From CAYLNL01 sp964385175 (lineage in GTDB: Bacteria; Bacteroidota; Bacteroidia; Flavobacteriales; Flavobacteriaceae): a stretch of 64,000 bases of DNA. Both the position numbers and the translations under genes were made by a program. The stretch spans positions 62,001-126,000 of the forward strand of contig CAYLNL010000002.1 in assembly GCA_964385175.1 (NCBI GenBank), written 5' to 3'. Below the pieces are notes generated by a model. The model made no database searches, had not been told where the DNA came from, and saw only the letters and a list, made by a program, of their open reading frames with translations. Positions 53,348 to 60,474 of this stretch are shown here, piece by piece. Position 1 is the stretch's first letter. Each line of letters begins with the position of its first letter.

Positions 53348-54271
53348 ATGGCTACTCAAAAACCAAAACGCTGGCCGCTCAAGTTTTTGAGTTTGTTTTC
53401 CGTGGTGCGCGGCTATAACATCGTAGTTATTGTTGTGGCGCAATACCTCGCCTCCATCTTCATCCTGGCAAGCAACAAGGATCTCAAAACCGTACTCTTA
53501 GACGGAAACCTGTTTGCCTTAGTGCTCGCCTCCGCCTTTGCCATTGCCGGTGGCTATATCATTAACGCCTTTTATGATGCTGAGAAAGACCTCATCAACC
53601 GTCCCCAAAAAACACTGTTAGATACCTTGCTGAGCCCTACAACACGCCTCGCTACCTATTTTGTGCTCAACTTTCTATCTGTCATTGCCGCCAGCTATGC
53701 ATCCTTCCGTGCAGTAGTCTTTTTTTCCGCCTATATTTTTGGGATATGGTTCTATTCGCACAAGCTCAAAAAAATACCTCTTTTGGGAAATCTCACGGCA
53801 GCCCTTTTAGCCATTACCCCCTTCTTTGCCGTATTTGTCTATTACAAGAATTTTGCGGCCGTTATTTTCGTACATGCCGTCTTCTTGTTTTTGCTTATCC
53901 TCATCCGGGAACTGGTAAAAGATTTAGAGAACATGAAAGGCGATTTGGCGCAAAACTACCGTACCCTGCCGGTCTTGTATGGGGAAAAAGCCTCTAAAAA
54001 AGCCATTTCGCTACTGGTGGCGCTAACACTGCTGCCCATTTACCTGCTCGTTACCCGTTTCCAAATAGGGTATATGGATATTTATTTCTACCAGAGCGCC
54101 GTCTTGTTAGCCCTATTCCTGTTCCTGCTCTGGAAATCGGAGCGGAAAAAACATTATGTTTGGCTGCACAACATCCTGAAGTTTATTATTGTTTCAGGGG
54201 TGCTGGGAATTGTCTTGCTCAACTTTCAGCGGGTAGTAAAAGGAGTGAATTATATAATAATTCATCTATAG
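53348..54271 (+). CDS. UbiA-family prenyltransferase (GGGP-synthase partner type)
   Basis: A 307-residue membrane prenyltransferase with about eight to nine helices. The two Asp-rich motifs are NAFYDAEKDLINRPQK and REL-VKDLENMKGDLAQNYRT. In Bacteroidota this form is usually annotated as geranylgeranylglycerol-phosphate geranylgeranyltransferase; menaquinone or other UbiA roles are not excluded. It follows the kinase by 15 bases and so probably draws on the isoprenoids made by that operon. The later gene has its own -7 box. Confidence 0.85.
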   Translation: MATQKPKRWPLKFLSLFSVVRGYNIVVIVVAQYLASIFILASNKDLKTVLLDGNLFALVLASAFAIAGGYIINAFYDAEKDLINRPQKTLLDTLLSPTTRLATYFVLNFLSVIAASYASFRAVVFFSAYIFGIWFYSHKLKKIPLLGNLTAALLAITPFFAVFVYYKNFAAVIFVHAVFLFLLILIRELVKDLENMKGDLAQNYRTLPVLYGEKASKKAISLLVALTLLPIYLLVTRFQIGYMDIYFYQSAVLLALFLFLLWKSERKKHYVWLHNILKFIIVSGVLGIVLLNFQRVVKGVNYIIIHL

Positions 54272-54353
54272 GCGCAACCTTTTCTGTTTTTGGTTATCTA
54301 TACGATTTTCCCAAACACCGGCACTCATTCCCTATCTTTGCAAAAAAGGATTG

Positions 54354-55250
54354 ATGGATAAAAGAGATAATTACCGCAAACGAGTTGCTTCGGAAAAACA
54401 GGGCGATAAGACGCCTAAAAAACCCATTCACGGGAAGTGGAATGATCCCGGAAAAAAAGAGAGTAAACCCACTTATAAAAGCAGTAAAAGAACGTCCCTT
54501 CCTTTGAGGAAAAACACTGAAAAAGCGCCACTACCTGGAAAAGAAGAAATTCGCCTCAACAAATACATCGCTAACTCAGGCATCTGCTCTCGCCGCGATG
54601 CGGACACCTATATAGCCGCCGGGAATGTAATGGTGAATGGGAAGGTGATTACTGAAATGGGGTATAAGGTAAAACCGGGCGACGAGGTTCGGTTTGACGG
54701 GAAGCAGATAACTCCCGAAAAGAAAGAATACGTGCTTCTTAACAAACCCAAAGGGTTTATTACCACTACAGACGATGAAAAAGGCAGGAAAACGGTTATG
54801 GATTTAGTGGCTAAGGCTTCTCCCTCCCGGTTGCTTCCCGTAGGAAGGTTAGACCGCAACACCACCGGCTTGTTGCTGTTTACCAACGATGGGGAACTGG
54901 CTAAAAAACTCACGCACCCTAAACACGGGGTTCGCAAAATCTACCACGTAGTATTGGACAAGAATTTGGCTCATGCCGATTTTAAAAAGATAGAAAACGG
55001 CATTCAGTTAGAAGACGGCGTTGTAACCGTAGATGCGGTGAGCTATATTGAAGATGCCCCCAAGCGGGAAGTGGGCATAGAACTTCACAGCGGTAAAAAC
55101 CGGGTAGTTCGGCGTATTTTTGAACACCTGGGATATACCGTGGTGCAATTAGACAGGGTGGTTTTCGCAGGGCTTACCAAGAAAAGCCTGCCAAGAGGGC
55201 ATTGGCGCTACCTGGGCGCACAGGAAATCGCCAACCTGAAAATGCTCTAA
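54354..55250 (+). CDS. rRNA pseudouridine synthase (RsuA/RluB family)
   Basis: Isomerises a uridine in rRNA. The 298 residues have a basic N-terminal extension (about 1-60, many Lys), an S4 RNA-binding domain (RLNKYIANSGICSRRDADTY), and the RsuA-type catalytic domain with GRLDRNTTGLLLFTNDGELA (catalytic Asp) and GKNRVVRRIFEHLGY. The Lys-rich extension is common in Bacteroidota. TATCTTTG (54333-54340) lies 13 bases before the ATG at 54354, which is preferred to a TTG one codon earlier. Whether it is RluB, RluE or RluF cannot be said. Confidence 0.9.
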   Translation: MDKRDNYRKRVASEKQGDKTPKKPIHGKWNDPGKKESKPTYKSSKRTSLPLRKNTEKAPLPGKEEIRLNKYIANSGICSRRDADTYIAAGNVMVNGKVITEMGYKVKPGDEVRFDGKQITPEKKEYVLLNKPKGFITTTDDEKGRKTVMDLVAKASPSRLLPVGRLDRNTTGLLLFTNDGELAKKLTHPKHGVRKIYHVVLDKNLAHADFKKIENGIQLEDGVVTVDAVSYIEDAPKREVGIELHSGKNRVVRRIFEHLGYTVVQLDRVVFAGLTKKSLPRGHWRYLGAQEIANLKML

Positions 55251-55258
55251 AACAGCCC

Positions 55259-56629
55259 TCAACCAGCCACGTTATCCGGGTTGTAGCCTAAATAGGGTAC
55301 CTCTTTTTCTATAAAAACAATTCCGTAGGCTTCCAATTCTTTTAAAATAGGCTCATATACCTCCTTTTGAATGGGAATGTGAACGCCCGGGGTGGTAATT
55401 TTGCCATTTAAAATTCCTACTGTGGCCATACCAACCGGCAGCCCTACCGTTTTTGCCATAGCGGTATAGGTTCGGTCTTTACCCAGCGCCACCATGTGAG
55501 CGTCTATCTGTTGTTTTTTTCCATCGAGTTCATATCCAAATTTATGATACATTACCAACATATCTTTATCGCTTTCCCTGAGCGCCCAACAGTCTTCTAA
55601 AATACGTTGCAATATTTGGGCGGGAGTTGCATTTTTAAGCCCCACTTTCTTTTTTTTGCTAAACAAATCTAACTCTACCAACTTATCCCACATACTATCG
55701 TCCTGGTCTATCTTAAGATAGTGGCGGGTTTTTAGCTCCACGCTGTCTGTTGGTGAATATGGCAGAAACGCATTGATAAAATCGCGGTAACTCATTTCTT
55801 CCGAGTTTTCCATCACGTAGCTATCATCCGTCATTCCCAACTGCACAAACATATTCCAGGCACGGGAAAACCCTACCCGGCGGATAGTGCCCCTGTAGAG
55901 GGTAAGTACATCATCTAAGCCATACGTGCTGCGGTACTTTAGCGAATCGCGGTTGGCATACACCTCGAACTTGCCGTAGCCTTCAATATCTAAAAACTCC
56001 GTGCGCCTAAAAAGCCGGTGATAGGGAATGTATTTATAAGAACCTTCCTGGATAAATTTGGCTACGCCTCCTTGCCCTGCAACCACTACATTTCTTGGAT
56101 TCCACGTAAATTTATAATTCCACAAATTGGTATCGTTCTCCGGCGCTACCAAACCGCCCGTAAAAGACTCAAACAGTAGCATTTTTCCCCCTTTGTTGCG
56201 AATGCGGTCTATTACCTGCATGGCGCTCATGTGGTCTATACCCGGATCTACCCCCACCTCGTTCATAAAAACCAGCCCGTTCTGTTTTGCGGCGGCGTTT
56301 AGCGCCTCCATCTCCGGGCTCACGTATGAGGCGGTAACTAAGTGTTTTTTGTATTTTATACAATCGTTGGCTACTCCCGTATGCAGGGCTGCGGGCAGCA
56401 TAGAAATAACAACATCTGCCTGGTTAATGAAAGGCTCTCGTTCAGCAGCGTTCTGTACATTCAACTGAACGGCCTGACCGTGTGGGCGGTGTTGCAGGAG
56501 TTGCTGCGCCTGTGCGAGGTTCATATCGGCGATAACTAAACGGAATTGTTCTGCCTGCGCCTTCTCCAGCAGGTAATCTACCAGGTACGAAGTAGATTTA
56601 CCGGCGCCAATGATTAAAATGTTTCGCAT
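55259..56629 (-). CDS. Saccharopine dehydrogenase-family reductase
   Basis: A 456-residue protein of the LYS9-type saccharopine reductase family: Rossmann N terminus ILIIGAGKSTSYLVDYLLE, DVVISMLPAALHTGVANDC, and NEVGVDPGIDHMSAMQVID with FESFTGGLVAPEN. Fungal relatives make or break saccharopine in lysine metabolism, and bacterial ones can degrade lysine. No lysine-ketoglutarate reductase partner is visible, so the substrate is inferred from family. It converges with the pseudouridine synthase gene (8 bases between stops) and is 22 bases downstream of tpiA on the same strand, so it may share the tpiA transcript. Confidence 0.88.
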   Translation of the reverse strand: MRNILIIGAGKSTSYLVDYLLEKAQAEQFRLVIADMNLAQAQQLLQHRPHGQAVQLNVQNAAEREPFINQADVVISMLPAALHTGVANDCIKYKKHLVTASYVSPEMEALNAAAKQNGLVFMNEVGVDPGIDHMSAMQVIDRIRNKGGKMLLFESFTGGLVAPENDTNLWNYKFTWNPRNVVVAGQGGVAKFIQEGSYKYIPYHRLFRRTEFLDIEGYGKFEVYANRDSLKYRSTYGLDDVLTLYRGTIRRVGFSRAWNMFVQLGMTDDSYVMENSEEMSYRDFINAFLPYSPTDSVELKTRHYLKIDQDDSMWDKLVELDLFSKKKKVGLKNATPAQILQRILEDCWALRESDKDMLVMYHKFGYELDGKKQQIDAHMVALGKDRTYTAMAKTVGLPVGMATVGILNGKITTPGVHIPIQKEVYEPILKELEAYGIVFIEKEVPYLGYNPDNVAG

Positions 56630-56651
56630 GGGGTGTTATATTTTGCGGGAG

Positions 56652-57404
56652 TTAATGAGAAGCGCTTACAATGGCTGCAAAATCTTCTGCCAGGAGCGAG
56701 GCGCCACCTATGAGGCCGCCATCCACATCGGGTTGGGAGAAGATGTCGGTGGCATTAGAGGGTTTCACGCTGCCGCCGTACAAAATGGAAACGCTTTGCG
56801 CCAATGGTTCACCGTATTGTTGCGCCAGCGTTTGCCGTATAAACCGGTGCATTTCCTGTGCCTGTGCAGGCGTAGCAGTCTCGCCCGTGCCTATAGCCCA
56901 CACGGGCTCGTAGGCGAGGATAAGGCGCTGCCAATCTTCTGCGGGGCGCTGGAACAAGCCGTTTTTCAACTGGGTTGCTACTACCTGGAAGTGATTGCCG
57001 GCTTTGCGTTCTGCCAACTCTTCGCCAAAGCAGAAAATAACGTTCATGCCGTGTTGCAAGGCGGTGGCTACTTTGGCTGCCAGCAACGCATCGGTTTCTT
57101 TGTAATAGGTGCGGCGTTCTGAATGCCCGATGATAACGGTTTGCACCCCGATGCTGGTGAGCATACTGGCCGATACTTCGCCGGTGTAGGCGCCGCTTTC
57201 TTGTTCGTGCACGTTTTGGGCGATAACTTCTACCGGGTAGCTGTGCAGGGCTTCTACGGCGGCATAGAGGTTAGGGAAGGCGGGGGCTATCATAACCCGG
57301 GCGCTGGTTTGAAGCGGGTTTTTCTTAAAGGTTTCTATAAATGCTAGTGTTTGGGGCAGGGTGTGGTTCATTTTCCAGTTGCCGGCTACAATTTTTTTTC
57401 TCAT
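56652..57404 (-). CDS. tpiA: Triosephosphate isomerase
   Basis: Interconverts dihydroxyacetone phosphate and glyceraldehyde-3-phosphate. The 250-residue barrel has N9/K11 in AGNWKMN, H94 in IGHSERR, catalytic E166 in AYEPVWAIGTGETATPA, and YGGSVKPSN for phosphate. The ATG at 57404 overlaps the stop of the orphan SPASM gene as ATGA, so translation is now tied to a foreign fragment upstream. In related genomes tpiA often sits by the BT_3928-type gene, here displaced by about 4 kb of accessory DNA (see 61586-62680). Confidence 0.96.
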   Translation of the reverse strand: MRKKIVAGNWKMNHTLPQTLAFIETFKKNPLQTSARVMIAPAFPNLYAAVEALHSYPVEVIAQNVHEQESGAYTGEVSASMLTSIGVQTVIIGHSERRTYYKETDALLAAKVATALQHGMNVIFCFGEELAERKAGNHFQVVATQLKNGLFQRPAEDWQRLILAYEPVWAIGTGETATPAQAQEMHRFIRQTLAQQYGEPLAQSVSILYGGSVKPSNATDIFSQPDVDGGLIGGASLLAEDFAAIVSASH

Positions 57405-57664
57405 AAAGGTAGTATATTTTGCATTCCGTAAAAGTCTATGGCCTTTTGTTTCAGCGGGTTGGCGCTCCATTCTTCCCATTCATTTGTATAAGGATTGTAC
57501 CCACATTTTAAAGGCTTACTATACATATCTTCCGGGTTTTCCAAATAGGCGCGGCAATCGGTGCAAATATAGCTGAATTTACAATCGTCGCAGGAGGCTG
57601 TTTTTTTAACGTACAGATGTTCCGGATGGTGAAATCCTACTAATACCAGGTATTTAAATGACAT
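57401..57664 (-). CDS. Orphan C-terminal SPASM domain (grasp-with-spasm maturase type)
   Basis: An 87-residue cysteine domain without the rest of its protein. Cys are at 25, 28, 34, 37 and 54 in C-x2-C-x5-C-x2-C..C, with the surrounding words ICTDCRAYLENPEDMYSKPL and CGYNPYTNEWEEW. This is the auxiliary [4Fe-4S]-type SPASM tail of Bacteroidota grasp-with-spasm peptide maturases, about 350 residues when whole. In the frame upstream of its ATG a stop occurs within 70 bases, and no other maturase parts are found. It reads into tpiA with an ATGA overlap and is divergent from two precursor-peptide genes. It may be a relic, or a small iron-sulphur protein kept for tpiA coupling. Medium certainty on the family. 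Confidence 0.65.
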   Translation of the reverse strand: MSFKYLVLVGFHHPEHLYVKKTASCDDCKFSYICTDCRAYLENPEDMYSKPLKCGYNPYTNEWEEWSANPLKQKAIDFYGMQNILPL

Positions 57665-57738
57665 TTTTATAAATAAAATTTTACTTTTTTCGCGACTTCT
57701 CCATAAATTTCAACAAGAATACCTGTAAAAAATTAGTA

Positions 57739-57770
57739 TTTGTTTTTAAAATTAAAATAACCTATATTTG
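57739..57770 (+). promoter_or_regulatory. Promoter of precursor gene 1
   Basis: TTTG (57739-57742) and TATATTTG (57763-57770), spacer 20, matching the Bacteroidota consensus. The precursor ATG is 104 bases past the -7 box, so the leader is long and AT-rich. Confidence 0.75.
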
Positions 57771-57873
57771 TTTCCCATCAAATACTAAAATACAATAGAT
57801 ATAGGAAAAAACAGACATACGCCCAAGTGTCTTTAAAATGTTTGGGAAATATTAATTTTAAATTTTATTTATT

Positions 57874-58041
57874 ATGTTAAAACAAATTTTAAAACAGGAA
57901 GGAGTTTATTCATTGAGTAAAGAACAGCAAAAGGGAATTACCGGTGGGAAAAAATATTGCGGAGAAGGCGCTCCCTGTCCTGCCAGCCAGTGTTGTGTTT
58001 TATATAATGCTCTATCTGGATATTGTGGCTTTTGTATATAG
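57874..58041 (+). CDS. Cys-rich peptide precursor 1, double-glycine leader
   Basis: A 55-residue peptide too short for routine gene calling. The leader (MLKQILKQEGVYSLSKEQQK, then GITGG) ends in Gly-Gly, the cleavage site of C39-peptidase ABC exporters. The core has six Cys in the order C-x5-C-x4-CC-x9-C-x2-C (KKYCGEGAPCPASQCC, then a loop and YCGFCI). That order is the one of inhibitor-cystine-knot peptides and also suits thiol-modified bacteriocins. Leader and core are near-identical to copy 2 up to the Pro of PCPA, and the loop between the CC pair and the last two Cys is longer here. Neighbour on the other strand is a SPASM fragment. No immunity gene or exporter is near. Antimicrobial or signalling roles are inference. 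Confidence 0.82.
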   Translation: MLKQILKQEGVYSLSKEQQKGITGGKKYCGEGAPCPASQCCVLYNALSGYCGFCI

Positions 58042-58128
58042 AGTCATTACAATGGAGCGGCGTATAGCATTTACGTCCGTTTTTTTGAATACCCGGAGTT
58101 TATTTATTCAGTTTTCAAGTAAGCAAAT

Positions 58129-58156
58129 AGAGGTGAGGTAATTTCGCCTCTTTTTT
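58129..58156 (+). terminator. Terminator of precursor unit 1
   Basis: AGAGG (58129-58133) and CCTCT (58147-58151) followed by a T-run; the same element ends unit 2 at 58693-58720. Confidence 0.65.
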
Positions 58157-58172
58157 ATTTATTCTCTCCTTG

Positions 58173-58200
58173 CTGCCGCACGAAAGGATTCGTGCAGCAG
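58173..58200. repeat. CGAA-AGGA-TTCG hairpin, copy A
   Basis: CTGC, then GCACGAA, loop AGGA, TTCGTGC, then GCAG: an 11-pair stem-loop with single mismatched bases, placed exactly between the two precursor units. Relatives lie at 58838-58855 and 59773-59790. Confidence 0.8.
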
Positions 58201-58293
58201 CAGGGTATTTAAACGACATTTTTATAAACAAAATTTTACTTTTTTCGCGACTTCTCCATAAATTTCAACAAGAATACCTGTAAAAAATTAGTA

Positions 58294-58325
58294 TTTGTTT
58301 TTAAAATTAAAATAACCTATATTTG
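58294..58325 (+). promoter_or_regulatory. Promoter of precursor gene 2
   Basis: TTTG (58294-58297) and TATATTTG (58318-58325), spacer 20, a copy of the unit 1 promoter. Confidence 0.75.
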
Positions 58326-58362
58326 TTTCCCATCAAATACTAAAATACAGGAGCTGGAAAAT

Positions 58363-58434
58363 ATGGGTAAAGATATACATTTGGAAAAACAGACATACAC
58401 CCAAGTGTCTTTTAAAGTGTTTGGGAAATATTAA
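58363..58434 (+). CDS. 23-codon leader ORF in unit 2 only
   Basis: ATG at 58363 opens MGKDIHLEKQTYTQVSFKVF then GKY and a TAA, 18 bases before the precursor 2 ATG, with GGAG about 10 bases upstream of its start. In unit 1 the matching stretch lacks the start and is shifted out of frame. It could be a leader peptide affecting expression or the remnant of a longer gene. Low certainty that it is translated. Confidence 0.35.
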   Translation: MGKDIHLEKQTYTQVSFKVFGKY

Positions 58435-58452
58435 TTTTAAATTTTATTTATT

Positions 58453-58605
58453 ATGTTAAAACAAATTTTAAAACAGCAAGGAGTTTATTCATTGAGTAAA
58501 GAACAGCAAAAGGCTATTACTGGCGGGAAAAAATATTGCGGAGATGGCGCTCCTTGTCCTGCTGGTACCTGTTGTAATGGGGTGTATTGCGCCTTGTGTG
58601 TATAG
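58453..58605 (+). CDS. Cys-rich peptide precursor 2, double-glycine leader
   Basis: A 50-residue paralogue of the previous precursor. The leader is nearly the same (MLKQILKQQGVYSLSKEQQK, then AITGG) and the core has C-x5-C-x4-CC-x4-C-x2-C (KKYCGDGAPCPAGTCC, then NGVYCALCV). The loop after the CC pair is five residues shorter than in copy 1, while all six Cys and the KKYCG start are kept, which argues for selection on a folded, cross-linked core. It has its own promoter and terminator. The product is likely exported after cleavage behind Gly-Gly by an exporter encoded elsewhere. No modifying enzyme is known for it here beyond the SPASM fragment. Confidence 0.82.
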   Translation: MLKQILKQQGVYSLSKEQQKAITGGKKYCGDGAPCPAGTCCNGVYCALCV

Positions 58606-58926
58606 ATTCGTTACAATGAAACGGCGTATAGCATTGGAACCCGTTTTTTTGAATAACTGAAGTTTATTTATTCAGTTTTCAAGTAAGCAAATAGAGGTGA
58701 GGTAATTTCGCCTCTTTTTTATTTATTCTCTCCTTGCTGCCCCGAATCGTGGTTGTAATCATCTAAAATAGTTAAATATACAAACATTTTCCGGTAAATC
58801 TTTTTTTCCCGCGTGCGCGGGCGTCTGCAACAGTGCCGCACGAAAGGATTCGTGTGGTAGCAGGTTTGCCATGCCGTATATCCAAAAAATTATTTCTATG
58901 TTTGCAAAAATTTAAACCCTAAAAAC
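58606..58926 (+). other. 321-base spacer with terminator, hairpins and a -7 box
   Basis: Holds the unit 2 terminator (58693-58720), a GC hairpin (CCCGC..GCGGG, 58808-58821), hairpin copy B (GCACGAA, AGGA, TTCGTGT at 58838-58855) and TATGTTTG at 58897-58904, a -7 box 22 bases before the next ATG. No TTTG stands at the right -33 distance. Confidence 0.6.
58693..58720 (+). terminator. Terminator of precursor unit 2
   Basis: AGAGG (58693-58697) and CCTCT (58711-58715) with a T-run, duplicated from unit 1. Confidence 0.65.
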
Positions 58927-59571
58927 ATGTCAAAAAATCAGCTTATTACCCTGTTGCTATTTGTAATCGCTTCTATAGGTTTCGGACAAACGCATCTCTA
59001 CGAAAATCCAAAATTCGATGAGATTACCAAAGACCATAAAATTATTGCCATTATTCCGTTTAAAACGAGTATAACCCTTCGTCCCAAGGAAATGAAGGAA
59101 ACGACCCCGGAACAACTTGCCAAAATGGAAAAGTCGGAAGGAGAAAGTATTCAGGCAGCCATGTATTCGTGGTTTTTAAAACGGGAAAAAGAGGGTAGCT
59201 TTTTTATCCAGGTACAAGACCCCTCCACTACGAATGCATTGCTGAAAAGACAAAATATTTCGTATGATAATATTCCAGACCAAACGCCTGCTGAATTGGC
59301 TAAGATTCTTGGTGTGGATGCCGTGATATTGGGAACTTTTGAAACAAATAAGCCTATGTCGGAAGGTGCTTCCGTTGCACTTGGACTTTTGGTGGGTTTC
59401 TGGGGCAGCACCAATAAAGCGGTTATGAATCTCTATATTCACAATGGAGCAGATGGACAACTGTTGGTAAACTATAACAAAGCGGTTTCCGGCTCTATCG
59501 GGAGCACAACGGAGGATCTCATAAACAGATTGATGCGTAAAGCTTCGCGACGGGTTTCATACACCAGGTAA
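58927..59571 (+). CDS. Exported CsgG/LpoB-like protein, function unknown
   Basis: A 214-residue secreted protein: signal peptide MSKNQLITLLLFVIASIGFG, then a beta/alpha domain. The words HKIIAIIPFKTSITL near the start and ELAKILGVDAVILGTFETNK in the middle recall the TolB-N/CsgG/LpoB fold of periplasmic proteins built around a strand-helix core. The end is basic (LMRKASRRVSYTR). No lipobox is seen, so it is likely a free periplasmic protein. It lies just behind the precursor genes on the same strand with its own -7 box and terminator. A link to the peptides, such as immunity, is only a positional guess. Confidence 0.65.
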   Translation: MSKNQLITLLLFVIASIGFGQTHLYENPKFDEITKDHKIIAIIPFKTSITLRPKEMKETTPEQLAKMEKSEGESIQAAMYSWFLKREKEGSFFIQVQDPSTTNALLKRQNISYDNIPDQTPAELAKILGVDAVILGTFETNKPMSEGASVALGLLVGFWGSTNKAVMNLYIHNGADGQLLVNYNKAVSGSIGSTTEDLINRLMRKASRRVSYTR

Positions 59572-59627
59572 AAAACAAGAAGTTGTTTCAAAAGGCTGTC
59601 TCTTTGTTTTTGGTGAGGGATATTTTT

Positions 59628-59652
59628 GGCTGAAAATTTTTCAGCCTTTTTT
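59628..59652 (+). terminator. Terminator behind the CsgG/LpoB-like gene
   Basis: GGCTGAA (59628-59634) and TTCAGCC (59640-59646) with six T. Stem of 7-9 pairs, 56 bases after the stop. Confidence 0.85.
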
Positions 59653-60086
59653 ATTGCTTATGGAAAAGATTTAAAATACCCTCGCTGATGCATTCTATGA
59701 CGAGCGTCCACGCTCGTACCTCCACGCTTGTGCTCGTGCCTGCGTGTGGAGGGCTACGATAAAAACAATGCCGCCCGAAAGGATTCGGGCAGGAGCAGTG
59801 GGACTCTCTAATCGCTCCCTGTGGGTTTTCCGGGTTTTAGAGATAGGCTTTGTAACCGGAGTAGATATAGTGTACCCCGCAATTTTTGCATTGCTCCAGT
59901 ATTCTTTAAAATCTGAGCGGTTTAAGGCTTTTTCCGATGGGGAGTTTTGAATGTCCCCGGAATGCCACGAAACGGAGGAGGCGTTTTATATAGTGTAGTG
60001 AATATATATATGAAATAGCATGAAATTCTAAAGTATAGTTATGTTATTTTAGAAAAGATATATCTTCGCATTCTAAAACTAAAAGT
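59653..60086. other. 434-base non-coding stretch with repeats
   Basis: Contains an 8-bp palindrome hairpin (ACGAGCGT..ACGCTCGT, 59700-59717), a larger imperfect inverted repeat (CCTCCACGC..GCGTGTGGAGG, 59719-59752) and hairpin copy C (GCCCGAA, AGGA, TTCGGGC at 59773-59790). A 68-codon frame at 59744-59950 has no family features and runs through the hairpin, so I do not call it a gene. Confidence 0.6.
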
Positions 60087-60311
60087 ATGAAATGGGTTAA
60101 ATCGTTATCGAGAATCAGGAAAGTAAGCCTAACCGTAAGCTTAACTGTATTATTTACTTTAGGATTTATCAGCGCTGCCCAGGCAAAACCATTTATTGGA
60201 AGCGAAACCAACTGCATTCCAACTAACCTCGGATATGAAATCTGCTGTACGTCAGTTTATTTATTTTGGGTAAAAATTGGCACTAACTGCGATACCATGC
60301 CTTCTGAGTAG
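60087..60311 (+). CDS. Small secreted Cys-containing peptide
   Basis: A 74-residue product with a clean Sec signal (Lys/Arg start, hydrophobic VSLTVSLTVLFTLGFIS, cleavage AQA-KP) giving a mature peptide of about 40 residues with four Cys (one near SETNC, a CC pair in YEICCTSVY, and a last one in IGTNC). Different leader type from the double-glycine precursors, so it takes another export route. The AT-rich upstream region has TATCTTCG at 60060-60067, a near -7 box. Unknown function; a bacteriocin-like or pheromone-like role is possible but unsupported. Confidence 0.6.
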   Translation: MKWVKSLSRIRKVSLTVSLTVLFTLGFISAAQAKPFIGSETNCIPTNLGYEICCTSVYLFWVKIGTNCDTMPSE

Positions 60312-60474
60312 TAAACCTTTCTAAAAAACGGAGGGATATAATTGCCTGGCGACTTTATTGTTTAGCGAGGAAGATTGATGTGCGGTGTAATGATTTTTTT
60401 GGGTATTCTAACGGGGCATTAGAAACCAGTTAAGGAATTTGTTGCAGTCTTCAGCAGCTTCAACAATGTATAAA

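Larger units (their letters stand above)
57649..58741 (+). repeat. Tandem duplication of a precursor-peptide unit
   Basis: Positions 57649-58177 and 58204-58741 are near copies, each with promoter, leader, precursor gene and terminator. The copies are separated by a 26-base hairpin element. The left edge includes the first codons of the SPASM fragment, and the second copy retains only that stub. They differ by a roughly 25-base indel in the leader and by changes in the peptide core, while the promoter half is almost identical, suggesting a fairly recent event followed by selection on the core. Confidence 0.9.

Noticed and set aside
57944..58141. 65-codon frame overlapping precursor 1
   Set aside because: It runs in another frame through the precursor and terminator; the precursor has leader, Cys pattern and a paralogue.
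59744..59950. 68-codon frame downstream of the CsgG/LpoB-like gene
   Set aside because: It begins in a hairpin repeat and has no recognisable features.
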